A stretch of 17,709 nt of DNA from Acinetobacter sp. (GTDB taxonomy: Bacteria > Pseudomonadota > Gammaproteobacteria > Pseudomonadales > Moraxellaceae), in NCBI GenBank assembly GCA_030523805.1, contig JAUNHS010000026.1, positions 1 to 17,709 of the forward strand. Direction: 5' to 3'. The notes beneath the pieces were generated by a model, which was not told the origin of the DNA, did no database searches, and saw only the letters and a list, made by a program, of their open reading frames with translations. Within the stretch, counting starts at the first letter, position 1; the number at the start of each line of letters is the position of its first letter. Shown piece by piece: positions 1 to 8,289 of this stretch. The position numbers and the translations under genes are program-made.

Positions 1-317
1 TTCCGCATTTTGCCTTTGAAGCACTGGCAGATATGCCAATTTTAGCTGCCGATGAGATGAAAACAGGCTATTATTTGCGTGTGCATGTAGAAGACCAAAC
101 AGGCGTTCTAGCAGAAATTACCACGATTTTAAGCCGTGCAGGTATTGGCATTGATGCGATTATGCAGCAAACTCGCTTGAAAGATTTAATCCCAATCGTG
201 ATTTTGACTGACCCAATTGCAGAAAGTAAGATGAATGCGGCTGTGGCTCAAATTCAAGCACTTGCTGCGACCCGTGGTGAAGTGGTGCGTATTCGTTTGG
301 AAGCATTAGATAGCTAA
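1..317 (+). CDS. hom: Homoserine dehydrogenase, C-terminal fragment (ACT domain)
   Basis: The reading frame is open from the window edge (codons begin at base 3), so the gene starts outside. The visible 104 residues end in LEALDS. They contain a regulatory ACT domain beginning near YYLRVHVEDQTGVLAEI and running through IGIDAIMQQ and PIVILTDP to the VVRIRLEAL end, the normal C-terminus of monofunctional homoserine dehydrogenases. The enzyme reduces aspartate semialdehyde to homoserine in the threonine and methionine pathway, in the cytoplasm. In the family the ACT domain binds the end product for feedback inhibition. The NAD(P)-binding and catalytic domains lie outside the window. The internal ATG at 33 is not the real start because the homology runs upstream of it. 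A terminator follows 24 bases after the stop. Confidence 0.93.
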   Translation, partial: PHFAFEALADMPILAADEMKTGYYLRVHVEDQTGVLAEITTILSRAGIGIDAIMQQTRLKDLIPIVILTDPIAESKMNAAVAQIQALAATRGEVVRIRLEALDS

Positions 318-340
318 TGATTTTCCAAGATTGAAAATGA

Positions 341-370
341 AAAAAGCCGTATGAAATAATACGGCTTTTT
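341..370. terminator. Bidirectional intrinsic terminator between hom and pbpG
   Basis: A perfect 12-bp inverted repeat, AAAAAGCCGTAT (341-352) with ATACGGCTTTTT (359-370), encloses a 6-base loop. It has A/T runs on both sides, so it can end transcription from hom on the plus strand and from pbpG on the minus strand. Confidence 0.9.
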
Positions 371-389
371 TATTGCAAACGCTGTGGTA

Positions 390-1394
390 TTACAACGCTT
401 GTGGCATTTGAGCAACCCAGTTATACAGTTTGGTTGCATCATTGGTACGAGCCTGACCTTCGCCAGAGCCGAGTAAGACCATAATGGTTGGGCGTGCATT
501 CACTTTCATTTGCATCACAACGCAACGACCAGACTCACGGATATAACCTGTTTTAGACAATTGAATGAGCCAAGCACCATCACGCACTAAACGGTTGGTG
601 TTGATAGATGCCAACTGACGCTGACCTAAAGAAAAATGATAATTTGCCGTGGTAGAGAATTTGCTAATAATATCGTAGCGTACCGCTGCTTTAACCATTT
701 TTGCTAAATCTTGGGCATTAGCAATGTTACGCACATCTAAACCTGACGCTTCATAAAAACGGCTAGATGTCATATCTAAATTGATGGCTTTTTGGTTCAT
801 TGCCGCCACAAACTCTTCCTTACCGCCTGGGTAGGTACGAGATAATGCAACAGCAGCAGGGTTTTCAGATTTCATTAAAGCAAAAAGCAAGGCTTCAGCA
901 CGGGTCATGGTATCGCCCACACGCAGCGTAGAGCTAGAGTTTTTGCCATTTGCACCGCTAAAGTCTGATTTTTCTAAAATGATTTGCTCATTCATATCCA
1001 AGCCAGCATCAAGTACTACCATTGCCGTCATCACTTTGGTTACAGATGCAATAGGAAGTGCTTGATAGGTATTTTTGCTATATAATACTTCGCCTGTGTT
1101 GGCATCCATCACTAAAGCGGCTCTCGCTGTAACCGATGGTTGCTCATAGCCAGCTGGTGAACCTGTGTAACCTGTTGAATTTGAATAGCCTGTAGCTTCG
1201 CTAGGCGTAGCATGGCCAATGCTATTATTATAAGTACTTGGTACGCTTGCAGGTTGGTTTTGGTTGAGAAAGCGTGCAGCTTCTTCTTCCGTCCATACTG
1301 TTTTTTTAGTAACAACTTCAGCATGGCTCATCGCACTCATGCCGAAGAGCGATGTTGCAACAATGGCATGCAACCACTTTAATGCGGGTTTCAT
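390..1394 (-). CDS. pbpG: D-alanyl-D-alanine endopeptidase, penicillin-binding protein 7/8 family
   Basis: This is a 334-residue exported serine peptidase of family S11, acting on peptidoglycan cross-links in the periplasm. A signal peptide covers about residues 1-25 (a short basic start, a hydrophobic stretch, then AMSHA before EV). The three penicillin-binding motifs are in order: S117-V-T-K120 with the acylated serine, S176-E-N178, and K281-T-G283. Residues 45-88 form a low-complexity linker rich in Ser, Thr, Tyr, Gly and Pro. I chose the ATG at 1394 because AGGAG lies 8 bases upstream; the longer frame from 1415 would begin upstream of that site. It converges with hom across a shared terminator and diverges from gacA. 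PBP7 is a low-molecular-weight, non-essential enzyme in relatives, and the Acinetobacter version has been linked to serum survival. Confidence 0.93.
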   Translation of the reverse strand: MKPALKWLHAIVATSLFGMSAMSHAEVVTKKTVWTEEEAARFLNQNQPASVPSTYNNSIGHATPSEATGYSNSTGYTGSPAGYEQPSVTARAALVMDANTGEVLYSKNTYQALPIASVTKVMTAMVVLDAGLDMNEQIILEKSDFSGANGKNSSSTLRVGDTMTRAEALLFALMKSENPAAVALSRTYPGGKEEFVAAMNQKAINLDMTSSRFYEASGLDVRNIANAQDLAKMVKAAVRYDIISKFSTTANYHFSLGQRQLASINTNRLVRDGAWLIQLSKTGYIRESGRCVVMQMKVNARPTIMVLLGSGEGQARTNDATKLYNWVAQMPQAL

Positions 1395-1541
1395 GTCTAA
1401 ATCTCCTAAAAACATTTTCTATTGCGACAATGAAAATGTATGACGTGTAATGCAATCATGGTGCTTTTGCACTAAAATCCATTACAGTCTATTTTGTTAA
1501 ATGAGAGTACAATACTGTTTTGCATAAATCACGGCAAACAG

Positions 1542-1571
1542 TTGCTATATTATGCTTTTAAAAAGTATAGT
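1542..1571 (+). promoter_or_regulatory. Possible sigma-70 promoter for gacA
   Basis: TTGCTA (1542-1547) and TATAGT (1566-1571) are separated by 18 bases within an AT-rich 286-base gap between divergent pbpG and gacA. Predicted transcription would start about 100 bases before the gacA start codon. This is inferred from pattern only; other AT-rich hexamers in the gap could serve. I found no other clear feature in the gap apart from a short GTGC-TTTT-GCAC inverted repeat near 1461. Confidence 0.3.
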
Positions 1572-1680
1572 ATTCTGTATAGAATGCTGAATATTATAGT
1601 AAAGTTGCAAGCATTTTTTCGCGTTCTGTAACAAATTTATCAAATTTTTTGTAAACATAAGCAAAAATTAGAGGGTTAAG

Positions 1681-2322
1681 ATGATTAAAGTTTTGGTGGT
1701 TGATGATCATGAACTAGTGCGTACTGGCATTTGCCGTATGCTGGCAGATCATTTAGATATTGAAGTGATTGGCGAAGCAGCATCTGGCGAAGAAGCCTTG
1801 TATAAAGTACGACAAAATGAACCTGATGTGATTTTATTGGACGTGAATATGCCTGGTGTGGGTGGTGTAGAAACCACACGTCGTATTGTGCAGTTAGGCT
1901 TAAAAAGCAAAGTGATTGCCGTGAGTGGCATTAGCGAAGAGCCTTATCCATCTATGATTGTCAAAGCAGGGGCGAAAGGCTATTTGACCAAAGGTGCTCC
2001 TGTAGAAGAAATGGTGCGAGCCATTAAAAAAGTGATGCAAGGCGGGCGTTATTTTTGCCAAGATATTGTAGATCAATTGATGGACAGCTTGTCCAATGAC
2101 AATAAACAAAGTCCTTTTGATTTATTGTCTGAGCGTGAAATTCAGGTGGCAATGATGGTGGCAAATTGTATTAAGCCAGAAGAAATTGCCAAAAAGTTAA
2201 ATGTGAGTACGAAAACGGTGAATACCTATCGTTATCGCATTTATGAAAAATTAAATATTGATAGCGATGTGAAATTGACACATTTGGCAATGCGTTATGG
2301 CTTGGTGCAATTATCATCGTAA
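1681..2322 (+). CDS. gacA: Response regulator GacA/UvrY (LuxR/FixJ type)
   Basis: This 213-residue cytoplasmic response regulator is the output half of the GacS/GacA system. The receiver domain covers about residues 1-120, with acidic pocket D8/D9, phospho-acceptor D54 (ILLDVNMPG), S82 and K104. A linker leads to a LuxR-type helix-turn-helix at about 145-205 (LSEREIQVAMMV... STKTVNTYRYRIYEKL). In gammaproteobacteria phosphorylated GacA binds a palindrome close to TGTAAG-N6-CTTACA and switches on small RNAs (RsmX/Y/Z, CsrB/C) that titrate RsmA/CsrA. A GAGG ribosome site lies 6 bases before the ATG. It heads the plus-strand block with fmt 46 bases downstream. A candidate target RNA with such a palindrome lies about 9.4 kb away in the same window. 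The GacS kinase is not present here. Confidence 0.94.
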   Translation: MIKVLVVDDHELVRTGICRMLADHLDIEVIGEAASGEEALYKVRQNEPDVILLDVNMPGVGGVETTRRIVQLGLKSKVIAVSGISEEPYPSMIVKAGAKGYLTKGAPVEEMVRAIKKVMQGGRYFCQDIVDQLMDSLSNDNKQSPFDLLSEREIQVAMMVANCIKPEEIAKKLNVSTKTVNTYRYRIYEKLNIDSDVKLTHLAMRYGLVQLSS

Positions 2323-2368
2323 CATTTATATAGCATTTAACATTAGATAATGTGAGTTTGAGAGAATT

Positions 2369-3343
2369 ATGAGAATTATTTTTGCGGGTACGCCTGATTT
2401 TGCAGCAGAAGCATTAAAGGCATTATTGCAGACATCGCATGACATTGTTGCCGTTTATACGCAACCTGACCGTAAGGCTGGGCGTGGGCAAAAATTGACA
2501 GCTTCGCCTGTGAAGCAGGTGGCGTTGGAACATCAAATTGCGGTGTATCAACCGACAACGTTAAAATCAAGCAGCGAAGAAGGTTTGGCAGCACAGCAAC
2601 AATTGCAAGCCTTAAATGCTGATGTGATGGTGGTGGCGGCTTATGGCTTGATTTTGCCACAAGCTGTCTTGGATTTGCCTAAATATGGTTGTTTAAATAT
2701 TCATGCGTCTTTATTGCCACGCTGGCGTGGGGCAGCACCGATTCAGCGTGCGATTTTGGCAGGCGATGATGAAACGGGCATTACCATTATGCAAATGGCT
2801 GCAGGCTTGGATACAGGCGATATGATGTATAAAACATCGTGTCCGATTTTAGCGGAAGACCATGCGGCAAGTTTGCATGATAAATTGGCAGCACAAGGAG
2901 CAGAAGCTATTTGCCAAGTGTTAGCCAGTGAAGCACAGTTGCAACATTATCAACAGCATCGCCAAGTGCAAGATGATGCGTTGAGCAATTATGCAACCAA
3001 ATTGAGCAAAGATGAAGCCTGTGTGGATTGGACAGCGACAGCTGATGAAATTCATCGCCAAATTCGTGCATTTTACGGTTGGCCTGTGGCATTTTGCCGA
3101 TTGTCTGCCGATGAAAATTTGCGTTTATGGTCGGCACAAGTGAGTACACAATATGCGTCGCAAGCAGCGTGTGGTGAAGTGGTGCATATTGACGAAACGG
3201 GCACTTGGGTGCAATGTGGTGGCAATACGACGTTGCAATTAACCAGCGTGCAATGGGCAGGCGGTAAGCCATTTGATGCCAAGCAAATATGGCAAAGTGG
3301 CAAATTATCCGTTGGGCAAAATTTACAATTTACAGCAGCATAG
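2369..3343 (+). CDS. fmt: Methionyl-tRNA formyltransferase
   Basis: This 324-residue enzyme transfers a formyl group from 10-formyl-tetrahydrofolate to Met-tRNAfMet, the first step of bacterial translation initiation. The N-terminal formyltransferase fold begins MRIIFAGTPDFAA. Catalytic residues are visible as N110 and H112 (in CLNIHASLLP) and D148 (GLDTGDM). The SLLPRWRG loop (114-121) contacts the tRNA in the family. A C-terminal oligonucleotide-binding domain starts near residue 210 (NYATKLSKDEACVDW). The length is close to the usual 310-320. The ATG follows GAGAG at 5-9 bases. It is probably co-transcribed with gacA upstream and with rsmB, which starts 9 bases after its stop. The usual partner def (peptide deformylase) is not adjacent here. 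Confidence 0.96.
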   Translation: MRIIFAGTPDFAAEALKALLQTSHDIVAVYTQPDRKAGRGQKLTASPVKQVALEHQIAVYQPTTLKSSSEEGLAAQQQLQALNADVMVVAAYGLILPQAVLDLPKYGCLNIHASLLPRWRGAAPIQRAILAGDDETGITIMQMAAGLDTGDMMYKTSCPILAEDHAASLHDKLAAQGAEAICQVLASEAQLQHYQQHRQVQDDALSNYATKLSKDEACVDWTATADEIHRQIRAFYGWPVAFCRLSADENLRLWSAQVSTQYASQAACGEVVHIDETGTWVQCGGNTTLQLTSVQWAGGKPFDAKQIWQSGKLSVGQNLQFTAA

Positions 3344-3352
3344 AGCGAAGTT

Positions 3353-4651
3353 ATGACGCAAATGCCATCAACATCTTTAAATATTCGTGCCAAAGCGGTG
3401 CAATTATTGTTACAAGTCCAGCAAGGGCAATCTTTGGCACAGAGTTTGCACCGAGCATTACAGCATATTCCATCACAGGATAAAGCCTTATTTCATGAAT
3501 TGGTGGTGGGAACATTGCGTCAATGGTTTGCTTTAAAGGCGTTGGCGTTGCCTTTACTCAAAAAAGAATTGCATAATCCAACGGTAGAAAGTTGCTTATA
3601 TTTGGGTTTGTACCAATTATTATGCACGCAAATTGCTCCGCACGCAGCCTTATCGGAAACTGTAGATGCGTGCAAGCAATTGGGCTATGACGGTTTAAGC
3701 GGTGTGGTCAATGCCATTTTACGTCGTGCCACACGAGAGCAGGACGATTTTCAGGCGATTTTATCGCAAGCACATGGTTTGCCAAGCTGGCTGTATAAAC
3801 GCTTGAAAAAAGATTGGGGCGAGCAAAGCTCAGATTTGTTTCAGCAATTAAAACAGGTTGCACCATTAACGTTGCGAATTAACACTCGCCAAAACACGGT
3901 TGCAGAATATCATCAAGCATTGCAGCAACATGAGATTGCTTTTGAGCCTTGCCAATATGCCGAAGCAGGTGTGCGATTGCAGCAATCGGTGCAAATTCCA
4001 CAGTTGGTTGGTTTTGCTGATGGTTTATTTTCGGTGCAAGATGAACACGCACAATTATGTGCAACCTTATTGCCTAATTTAGATGATAAAATAGTGATTG
4101 ATGCTTGTGCTGCCCCAGGTGGAAAAACAGCACATTTATTGGAAAAATATCAACCTAAACAATTATTTGCTTTAGATAATGATGCTGTACGTTTAGAAAA
4201 AGTACAGGAAAATTTACAACGTTTACAGCTGGATACGCAATCTGTGCAATGTATTGCCGCAGATGCTCAACAATGGCAAAGCCCAACATTGGTGGATTGC
4301 ATTATTTTAGATGCACCGTGTACGGCAACAGGCGTGATTCGTCGCCACCCTGATATTCGCTTATTACGCCAAGCCAGCGATGTTGCTCAAACGGTGGCAT
4401 TGCAGCAGCAAATTTTAGAGCATATGTGGCAACAGCTTAAAGTCGGTGGCGTATTGTTGTATATTACGTGTTCTATTTTAAAAGCTGAAAATGAACAGCA
4501 AATGCAGCACTTTTTTGCCCAACACCAAGATGCAAAAGAGCGTGTGATTGATGCAGATTGGGGGATTGCTCAGCAGTATGGGCGACAATTGTTGCCACAG
4601 CATCGTGGTGGCGATGGTTTTTATTATTGCTTAATTGAAAAAATTGCTTAG
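3353..4651 (+). CDS. rsmB: 16S rRNA (cytosine-967-C5)-methyltransferase RsmB (Sun/Fmu)
   Basis: This 432-residue SAM-dependent RNA methyltransferase makes m5C967 in 16S rRNA. An N-terminal NusB-like helical RNA-binding domain occupies about residues 5-135. The catalytic domain follows, with SAM-binding motif DACAAPGGKT (250-259). The two family cysteines are C323 in DAPCTATG (catalytic-base motif IV) and C373 in YITCSI, which is normally the nucleophile. The fmt-rsmB pair is a conserved neighbourhood in gammaproteobacteria. The ribosome site is weak (GAGCGAAG before the ATG). A second ATG lies three codons in, so the start could be 3362. It is followed 9 bases later by nrdR. Confidence 0.95.
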   Translation: MTQMPSTSLNIRAKAVQLLLQVQQGQSLAQSLHRALQHIPSQDKALFHELVVGTLRQWFALKALALPLLKKELHNPTVESCLYLGLYQLLCTQIAPHAALSETVDACKQLGYDGLSGVVNAILRRATREQDDFQAILSQAHGLPSWLYKRLKKDWGEQSSDLFQQLKQVAPLTLRINTRQNTVAEYHQALQQHEIAFEPCQYAEAGVRLQQSVQIPQLVGFADGLFSVQDEHAQLCATLLPNLDDKIVIDACAAPGGKTAHLLEKYQPKQLFALDNDAVRLEKVQENLQRLQLDTQSVQCIAADAQQWQSPTLVDCIILDAPCTATGVIRRHPDIRLLRQASDVAQTVALQQQILEHMWQQLKVGGVLLYITCSILKAENEQQMQHFFAQHQDAKERVIDADWGIAQQYGRQLLPQHRGGDGFYYCLIEKIA

Positions 4652-4660
4652 GAGAGAATC

Positions 4661-5122
4661 ATGCATTGTCCATATTGCCATGCTGCGGATAGTAAAGTCG
4701 TTGATACTCGCTTGGTAGCTGAAGGTAGTCAAATTCGTCGTCGCCGTGAATGTTTGTCGTGTAAGGAGCGATTTACCACATTTGAAAGCTGTGAAGTATT
4801 GTTGCCACGGGTGCTAAAAGCCAATGGCAGTAGCGAACCTTTTGATATGCAAAAATTACGTCGTTCGTTGATGCACGCTTTACAAAAGCGACCAATTTCA
4901 CAAGAGCAAATTGAAGCAGTGGTGAGCGATATTCAATCGCATATTTTACGCTTGGGCGAGCGAGATATTAGTTCTCGCACCATTGGTGAAATTGTGATGG
5001 ATCGTTTATATAAGTTAGATGAAGTGGCGTATGTTCGGTTTGCATCGGTCTATCAAGATTTTCAGCACGTTGAAGCATTTGTACAGCATATAGAACGTAT
5101 GCGAGAATCTAAACAATCATGA
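4661..5122 (+). CDS. nrdR: Transcriptional repressor NrdR
   Basis: This 153-residue repressor of ribonucleotide reductase genes senses ATP/dATP. The N-terminal zinc ribbon uses C3, C6, C31 and C34 (MHCPYC ... CLSCKERF) and is preceded by an arginine cluster, QIRRRREC. An ATP-cone domain covers about residues 46-136 ([12 protein letters not shown] onward). The length is typical. A strong ribosome site (AGGAGAG) sits 4-8 bases before the ATG. The nrdR-ribD order is widely conserved in gammaproteobacteria. The gene overlaps an ATG of the ribD frame by four bases (ATGA), indicating one operon. I did not find a convincing NrdR box in the window, so its targets lie elsewhere. Confidence 0.97.
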   Translation: MHCPYCHAADSKVVDTRLVAEGSQIRRRRECLSCKERFTTFESCEVLLPRVLKANGSSEPFDMQKLRRSLMHALQKRPISQEQIEAVVSDIQSHILRLGERDISSRTIGEIVMDRLYKLDEVAYVRFASVYQDFQHVEAFVQHIERMRESKQS

Positions 5123-5136
5123 AGCAAGGCACAAGC

Positions 5137-6255
5137 ATGACACAGCACGATGAATTTTATATGCAACAAGCGATTGCTCTGGCCAAACAAGGGCAATATC
5201 GCACCAGACCCAATCCCAATGTGGGTTGTGTGATTGTAAAAGATGGTGTAGTGATTGGGCAAGGTTTTCACCCACAGGCAGGACAACCACACGCTGAAGT
5301 CTTTGCTTTGCGTGAAGCAGGTGAGCAAGCTGAAGGTGCAACGGCTTATGTTACCTTAGAGCCATGTTCGCATTTTGGACGTACGCCACCGTGTGCTAAT
5401 GCTTTGATTGCTGCTAAAGTCAGCCGAGTGGTGATTGCTTGCCATGACCCTAATCCATTGGTTGCAGGGCAGGGCATTGCACGGTTACAGCAAGCAGGTA
5501 TAGATGTAACAACAGGCATTGCTGAAGCCGCAGCGGCAGAATTAAATCGTGGGTTTTTAAAAGCCATGGCAAGTCAAATGCCTTATGTTCGCTTAAAAAT
5601 TGCCAGTAGTTTAGATGGTCGCACAGCGATGCAATCAGGCGAATCGCAGTGGATTACAGGTGTAGATGCAAGGCAAGATGTGCAACATTGGCGTGCAATT
5701 TCAGGGGCAGTGATTACAGGCATTCAAACCGTATTGGCAGATGATTGTCAGCTCAATGTCCGACAATTATTAGACGAGCAAGGACAAGTTTATCAAGTCA
5801 ATGCAAATAGTCCTGTACTACAGCCGAAGCGTGTTATTTTAGACCGTCAAGGACGATTGCCCTTGACTGCTAAAATTTTGCAGCAAGCTGAACAGGTGAT
5901 AGTGGTTGGGCCGTATCGGCAAGAATTAGCCGATATGGGCGTTAAACAATTAGAAACGCAACCTTTGCCCCAATTGCTACGCACCTTGTGTCAAGATGAA
6001 CACATTTATGATGTATTGATTGAAGCAGGGGCGACGTTGGCGACGGCATTTATCCAACAGGGTTTGGTTGATGAAATCATTCACTATATCGCACCAACAT
6101 TGTTGGGAAGCACTGCACAGCCAATGTTTATACAAGATATTCAACAATTAAGTCAGCAATATCGGTTTCACGTGAAACGTGTTAAAATGGTGGGGCAAGA
6201 CTTGCGTGTGCAACTTACGCCACAACCAATGAAAGAGAACACCACAAATTTATGA
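5137..6255 (+). CDS. ribD: Bifunctional riboflavin biosynthesis deaminase/reductase RibD
   Basis: It carries out two successive riboflavin steps, deamination of the pyrimidine intermediate made from GTP and reduction of its ribosyl side chain. The N-terminal zinc deaminase domain shows HAE (H52, E54) and PCSHFGRTPPC (C77, C86). The C-terminal reductase domain starts near RLKIASSLDGRTA and runs to the end. I chose the ATG at 5137 (372 residues). It has AAGG about 8 bases upstream, and it places the start in register with other RibD proteins (MTQHDEFYM). An in-frame ATG at 5119 overlapping the nrdR stop would add six residues and cannot be excluded. The gene overlaps the following methyltransferase by ATGA. 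No FMN riboswitch precedes it because nrdR abuts it. Confidence 0.95.
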   Translation: MTQHDEFYMQQAIALAKQGQYRTRPNPNVGCVIVKDGVVIGQGFHPQAGQPHAEVFALREAGEQAEGATAYVTLEPCSHFGRTPPCANALIAAKVSRVVIACHDPNPLVAGQGIARLQQAGIDVTTGIAEAAAAELNRGFLKAMASQMPYVRLKIASSLDGRTAMQSGESQWITGVDARQDVQHWRAISGAVITGIQTVLADDCQLNVRQLLDEQGQVYQVNANSPVLQPKRVILDRQGRLPLTAKILQQAEQVIVVGPYRQELADMGVKQLETQPLPQLLRTLCQDEHIYDVLIEAGATLATAFIQQGLVDEIIHYIAPTLLGSTAQPMFIQDIQQLSQQYRFHVKRVKMVGQDLRVQLTPQPMKENTTNL

Positions 6256-7550
6256 GTAACACAGCATCGGTCTATCATAAGCGACGCCATTCCGCACGGG
6301 TAACAGACGAATACCTTTTCCATCAACTTATTCCTTATTTGGGCAATAAGCGACGTTTATTGGACCTTATTTTACAAGCCTTAGAATTAACAGGTACGCT
6401 CCAGCAAGGGCGTAAAAAGAATGCCCCACTATTTGCAGATTTTTTTGCAGGTAGTGGCGTGGTTTCTCGGTTGGCTCGTGAGCAAGGCTATCGTGTGATT
6501 GCAAATGATTGGGAACCTTATAGCTATGCTTTAAATCATGCTGTATTGTCTTGTACAAAAGCCCCTGCTTTTGATAAATTGGGCGGTTATGAAAATGCAA
6601 TTCACTTGCTGAACCATTTGCCCGATGCGAAAGGTTGGGTAACGCACAATTTATGCCCAAGAGACGATGATCATTATGATTTGGCGTATGATCGTTTATT
6701 TTTTAAACGTAAAAATGGCATGAAAATTGATGCCATTCGCCAGCAAATAGAAACGTGGCAATGGCAAGGCGTGATTAATGATGTAGAAATGAGTGCTTTA
6801 CTTGCACCATTATTATATGCAGCGAGTTTTGTGAGCAATACCAGTGGTGTATTTAAAAGTTTCCATCAGGGTTGGGGCGGAAAAACCAAAACGGCTTTAG
6901 AACGCATTGATTCTCCGATTTGGCTTGAGCCAAGTTTATTTTGTGCAACAGGCGAAAGTAAAAATAAAGGTGTTGCGGAAGTGTGGTGTGAAGATGCTCA
7001 GAAACTTGCCGAAGGTATGAAAGGCTTTATGGTTGATGTGGCGTATTTAGACCCACCGTATAATCAACATGCGTATAGCAGTAATTATCATGTACTGAAT
7101 GCTTTAACCTTGTGGAATCAGAAAGATTTACCACCACCGAACATTAAAGGTTTCAAAAGTGGAATTGATAAAGCATGGCGTAAAGAGCGTTCTAGTCGTT
7201 ATAATTCATCAAAACACGCAAAAAAAGCCTATGAAAAACTGCTAGAAACCATCAATGCACGTTATATTTTAACCAGCTATTCTACCGATGGTAATATTTC
7301 GGCAGAAGATATTTTAGCAGCCAATTTAAAGCGTGGACGCATTACCCTTTTAACGCAAGATGTTCCACGCTACAGAGTGAGCAATCAACGCAAAAGCGAA
7401 CGTTCACGGGTGCTAGAGTATATCGTGATTACAGATACCACAGCAAAATCTGGCCCACCAATTCACCAATTATTGCGGCAATTATTTCATTCTGCAGAAA
7501 TGGGTGGCGTGGATACTACAGGGCCGAAAAAGCAATTAGAATTATGGTAA
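6252..7550 (+). CDS. Orphan N6-adenine DNA methyltransferase, D12 class
   Basis: This 432-residue protein has the D12-class order of motifs. The N-terminal SAM motif is PYLGNKRRLL (about 28-37), followed by motif I DFFAGSGV (63-70), acidic ND near 85-86, and catalytic motif IV DPPY (267-270). The long stretch between motif I and DPPY is probably the target-recognition region. Such enzymes methylate adenine N6 in a specific DNA sequence. No restriction endonuclease gene is adjacent, and the gene is locked between ribD (4-base overlap) and ribE (6-base gap), so it looks like a solitary epigenetic methylase. From memory, A. baumannii has an orphan adenine methylase, AamA (A1S_0222), in this riboflavin context and reported to act on GAATTC. 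I infer orthology but cannot verify it here. Confidence 0.85.
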   Translation: MSNTASVYHKRRHSARVTDEYLFHQLIPYLGNKRRLLDLILQALELTGTLQQGRKKNAPLFADFFAGSGVVSRLAREQGYRVIANDWEPYSYALNHAVLSCTKAPAFDKLGGYENAIHLLNHLPDAKGWVTHNLCPRDDDHYDLAYDRLFFKRKNGMKIDAIRQQIETWQWQGVINDVEMSALLAPLLYAASFVSNTSGVFKSFHQGWGGKTKTALERIDSPIWLEPSLFCATGESKNKGVAEVWCEDAQKLAEGMKGFMVDVAYLDPPYNQHAYSSNYHVLNALTLWNQKDLPPPNIKGFKSGIDKAWRKERSSRYNSSKHAKKAYEKLLETINARYILTSYSTDGNISAEDILAANLKRGRITLLTQDVPRYRVSNQRKSERSRVLEYIVITDTTAKSGPPIHQLLRQLFHSAEMGGVDTTGPKKQLELW

Positions 7551-7556
7551 TAGCCA

Positions 7557-8225
7557 ATGTTTACAGGAATTATTGAAAGTGTCGGACATATCCGAGCAAT
7601 CCAACGTTTAGCTGGAGATGTGCGTTTAACCATTGATGTGGGAACATTAGATATGTCCGATGTGCAGTTGGGCGATTCTATTGCGACCAATGGTGTTTGC
7701 TTGACGGTGATTGATTTTGGTGCAACGTGGTATGCGGCAGATGTATCGCTGGAAAGTTTAAGCCGTACGACACTCGGGCGTTGGCAAGTCGGGCAAGCAG
7801 TCAATTTAGAAAAAGCGTTATTACCAACGACACGCTTGGGCGGTCATATTGTCAGTGGTCATGTTGATGGTGTGGGTGAAATTGCTGTCGTGCGTAAAGA
7901 TGCACGTTCATTGTATTTTGAAGTACATTGCCCTGCACCTTTGGCAAAATATTTGGCAGAAAAAGGTTCTATTACAGTAGATGGGATTAGTTTGACCATT
8001 AATCATTTAAATGGGACAGTGGTGAGTTTGAACCTTGTACCACATACTGCTGAAAAAACAACGATTAGCCAATGGCAAGTGGGTACGCAAGTCAATTTGG
8101 AAGTAGATATTTTGGCACGTTATATAGAGCGATTGTTGCTTGGCGATAAAGCAGCACAGTCAGATACGGAGCAAAAATCTACATTAGATTTGGCTTTTTT
8201 GATGGAACATGGGTTTGTGAAGTAA
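7557..8225 (+). CDS. ribE: Riboflavin synthase, alpha subunit
   Basis: This 222-residue enzyme makes riboflavin from two molecules of 6,7-dimethyl-8-ribityllumazine. It shows the internal duplication typical of the family: lumazine-binding half 1 (MFTGIIESVG to about residue 95, with GVCLTV) and half 2 (HIVSGHVDGVG to about residue 190, with GISLTIN). The MFTGIIE start is diagnostic. The C-terminal tail after residue 200 is longer and more polar than in E. coli. The symbol ribC is used for the same enzyme in some species. It is the last gene of the plus-strand block, 6 bases after the methylase stop with little ribosome-site sequence, so translation may be coupled. A strong terminator follows. 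Confidence 0.95.
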   Translation: MFTGIIESVGHIRAIQRLAGDVRLTIDVGTLDMSDVQLGDSIATNGVCLTVIDFGATWYAADVSLESLSRTTLGRWQVGQAVNLEKALLPTTRLGGHIVSGHVDGVGEIAVVRKDARSLYFEVHCPAPLAKYLAEKGSITVDGISLTINHLNGTVVSLNLVPHTAEKTTISQWQVGTQVNLEVDILARYIERLLLGDKAAQSDTEQKSTLDLAFLMEHGFVK

Positions 8226-8241
8226 GAAAAGCGAAATCAAA

Positions 8242-8272
8242 AAAACGCCTAATCATTTTGATTAGGCGTTTT
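8242..8272. terminator. Bidirectional intrinsic terminator between ribE and pnp
   Basis: A perfect 14-bp inverted repeat, AAAACGCCTAATCA (8242-8255) with TGATTAGGCGTTTT (8259-8272), has a TTT loop and A/T runs on both flanks. It serves the convergent genes ribE (+) and pnp (-). Confidence 0.92.
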
Positions 8273-8289
8273 AATTGGCTTATACCAAA

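Noticed and set aside
1395..1415. Seven-residue N-terminal extension of PBP7 (MFLGDLD)
   Set aside because: It would include the AGGAG ribosome site and place residues before a normal signal peptide.
2340..2353. ACATTA-GA-TAATGT palindrome between gacA and fmt as a terminator
   Set aside because: The stem is only six A/T-rich pairs with no following T-run; it may be chance, and the genes look co-transcribed.
5100..5140. FMN riboswitch before ribD
   Set aside because: nrdR abuts ribD, leaving no room for a leader RNA, and no matching structure is seen elsewhere in the block.
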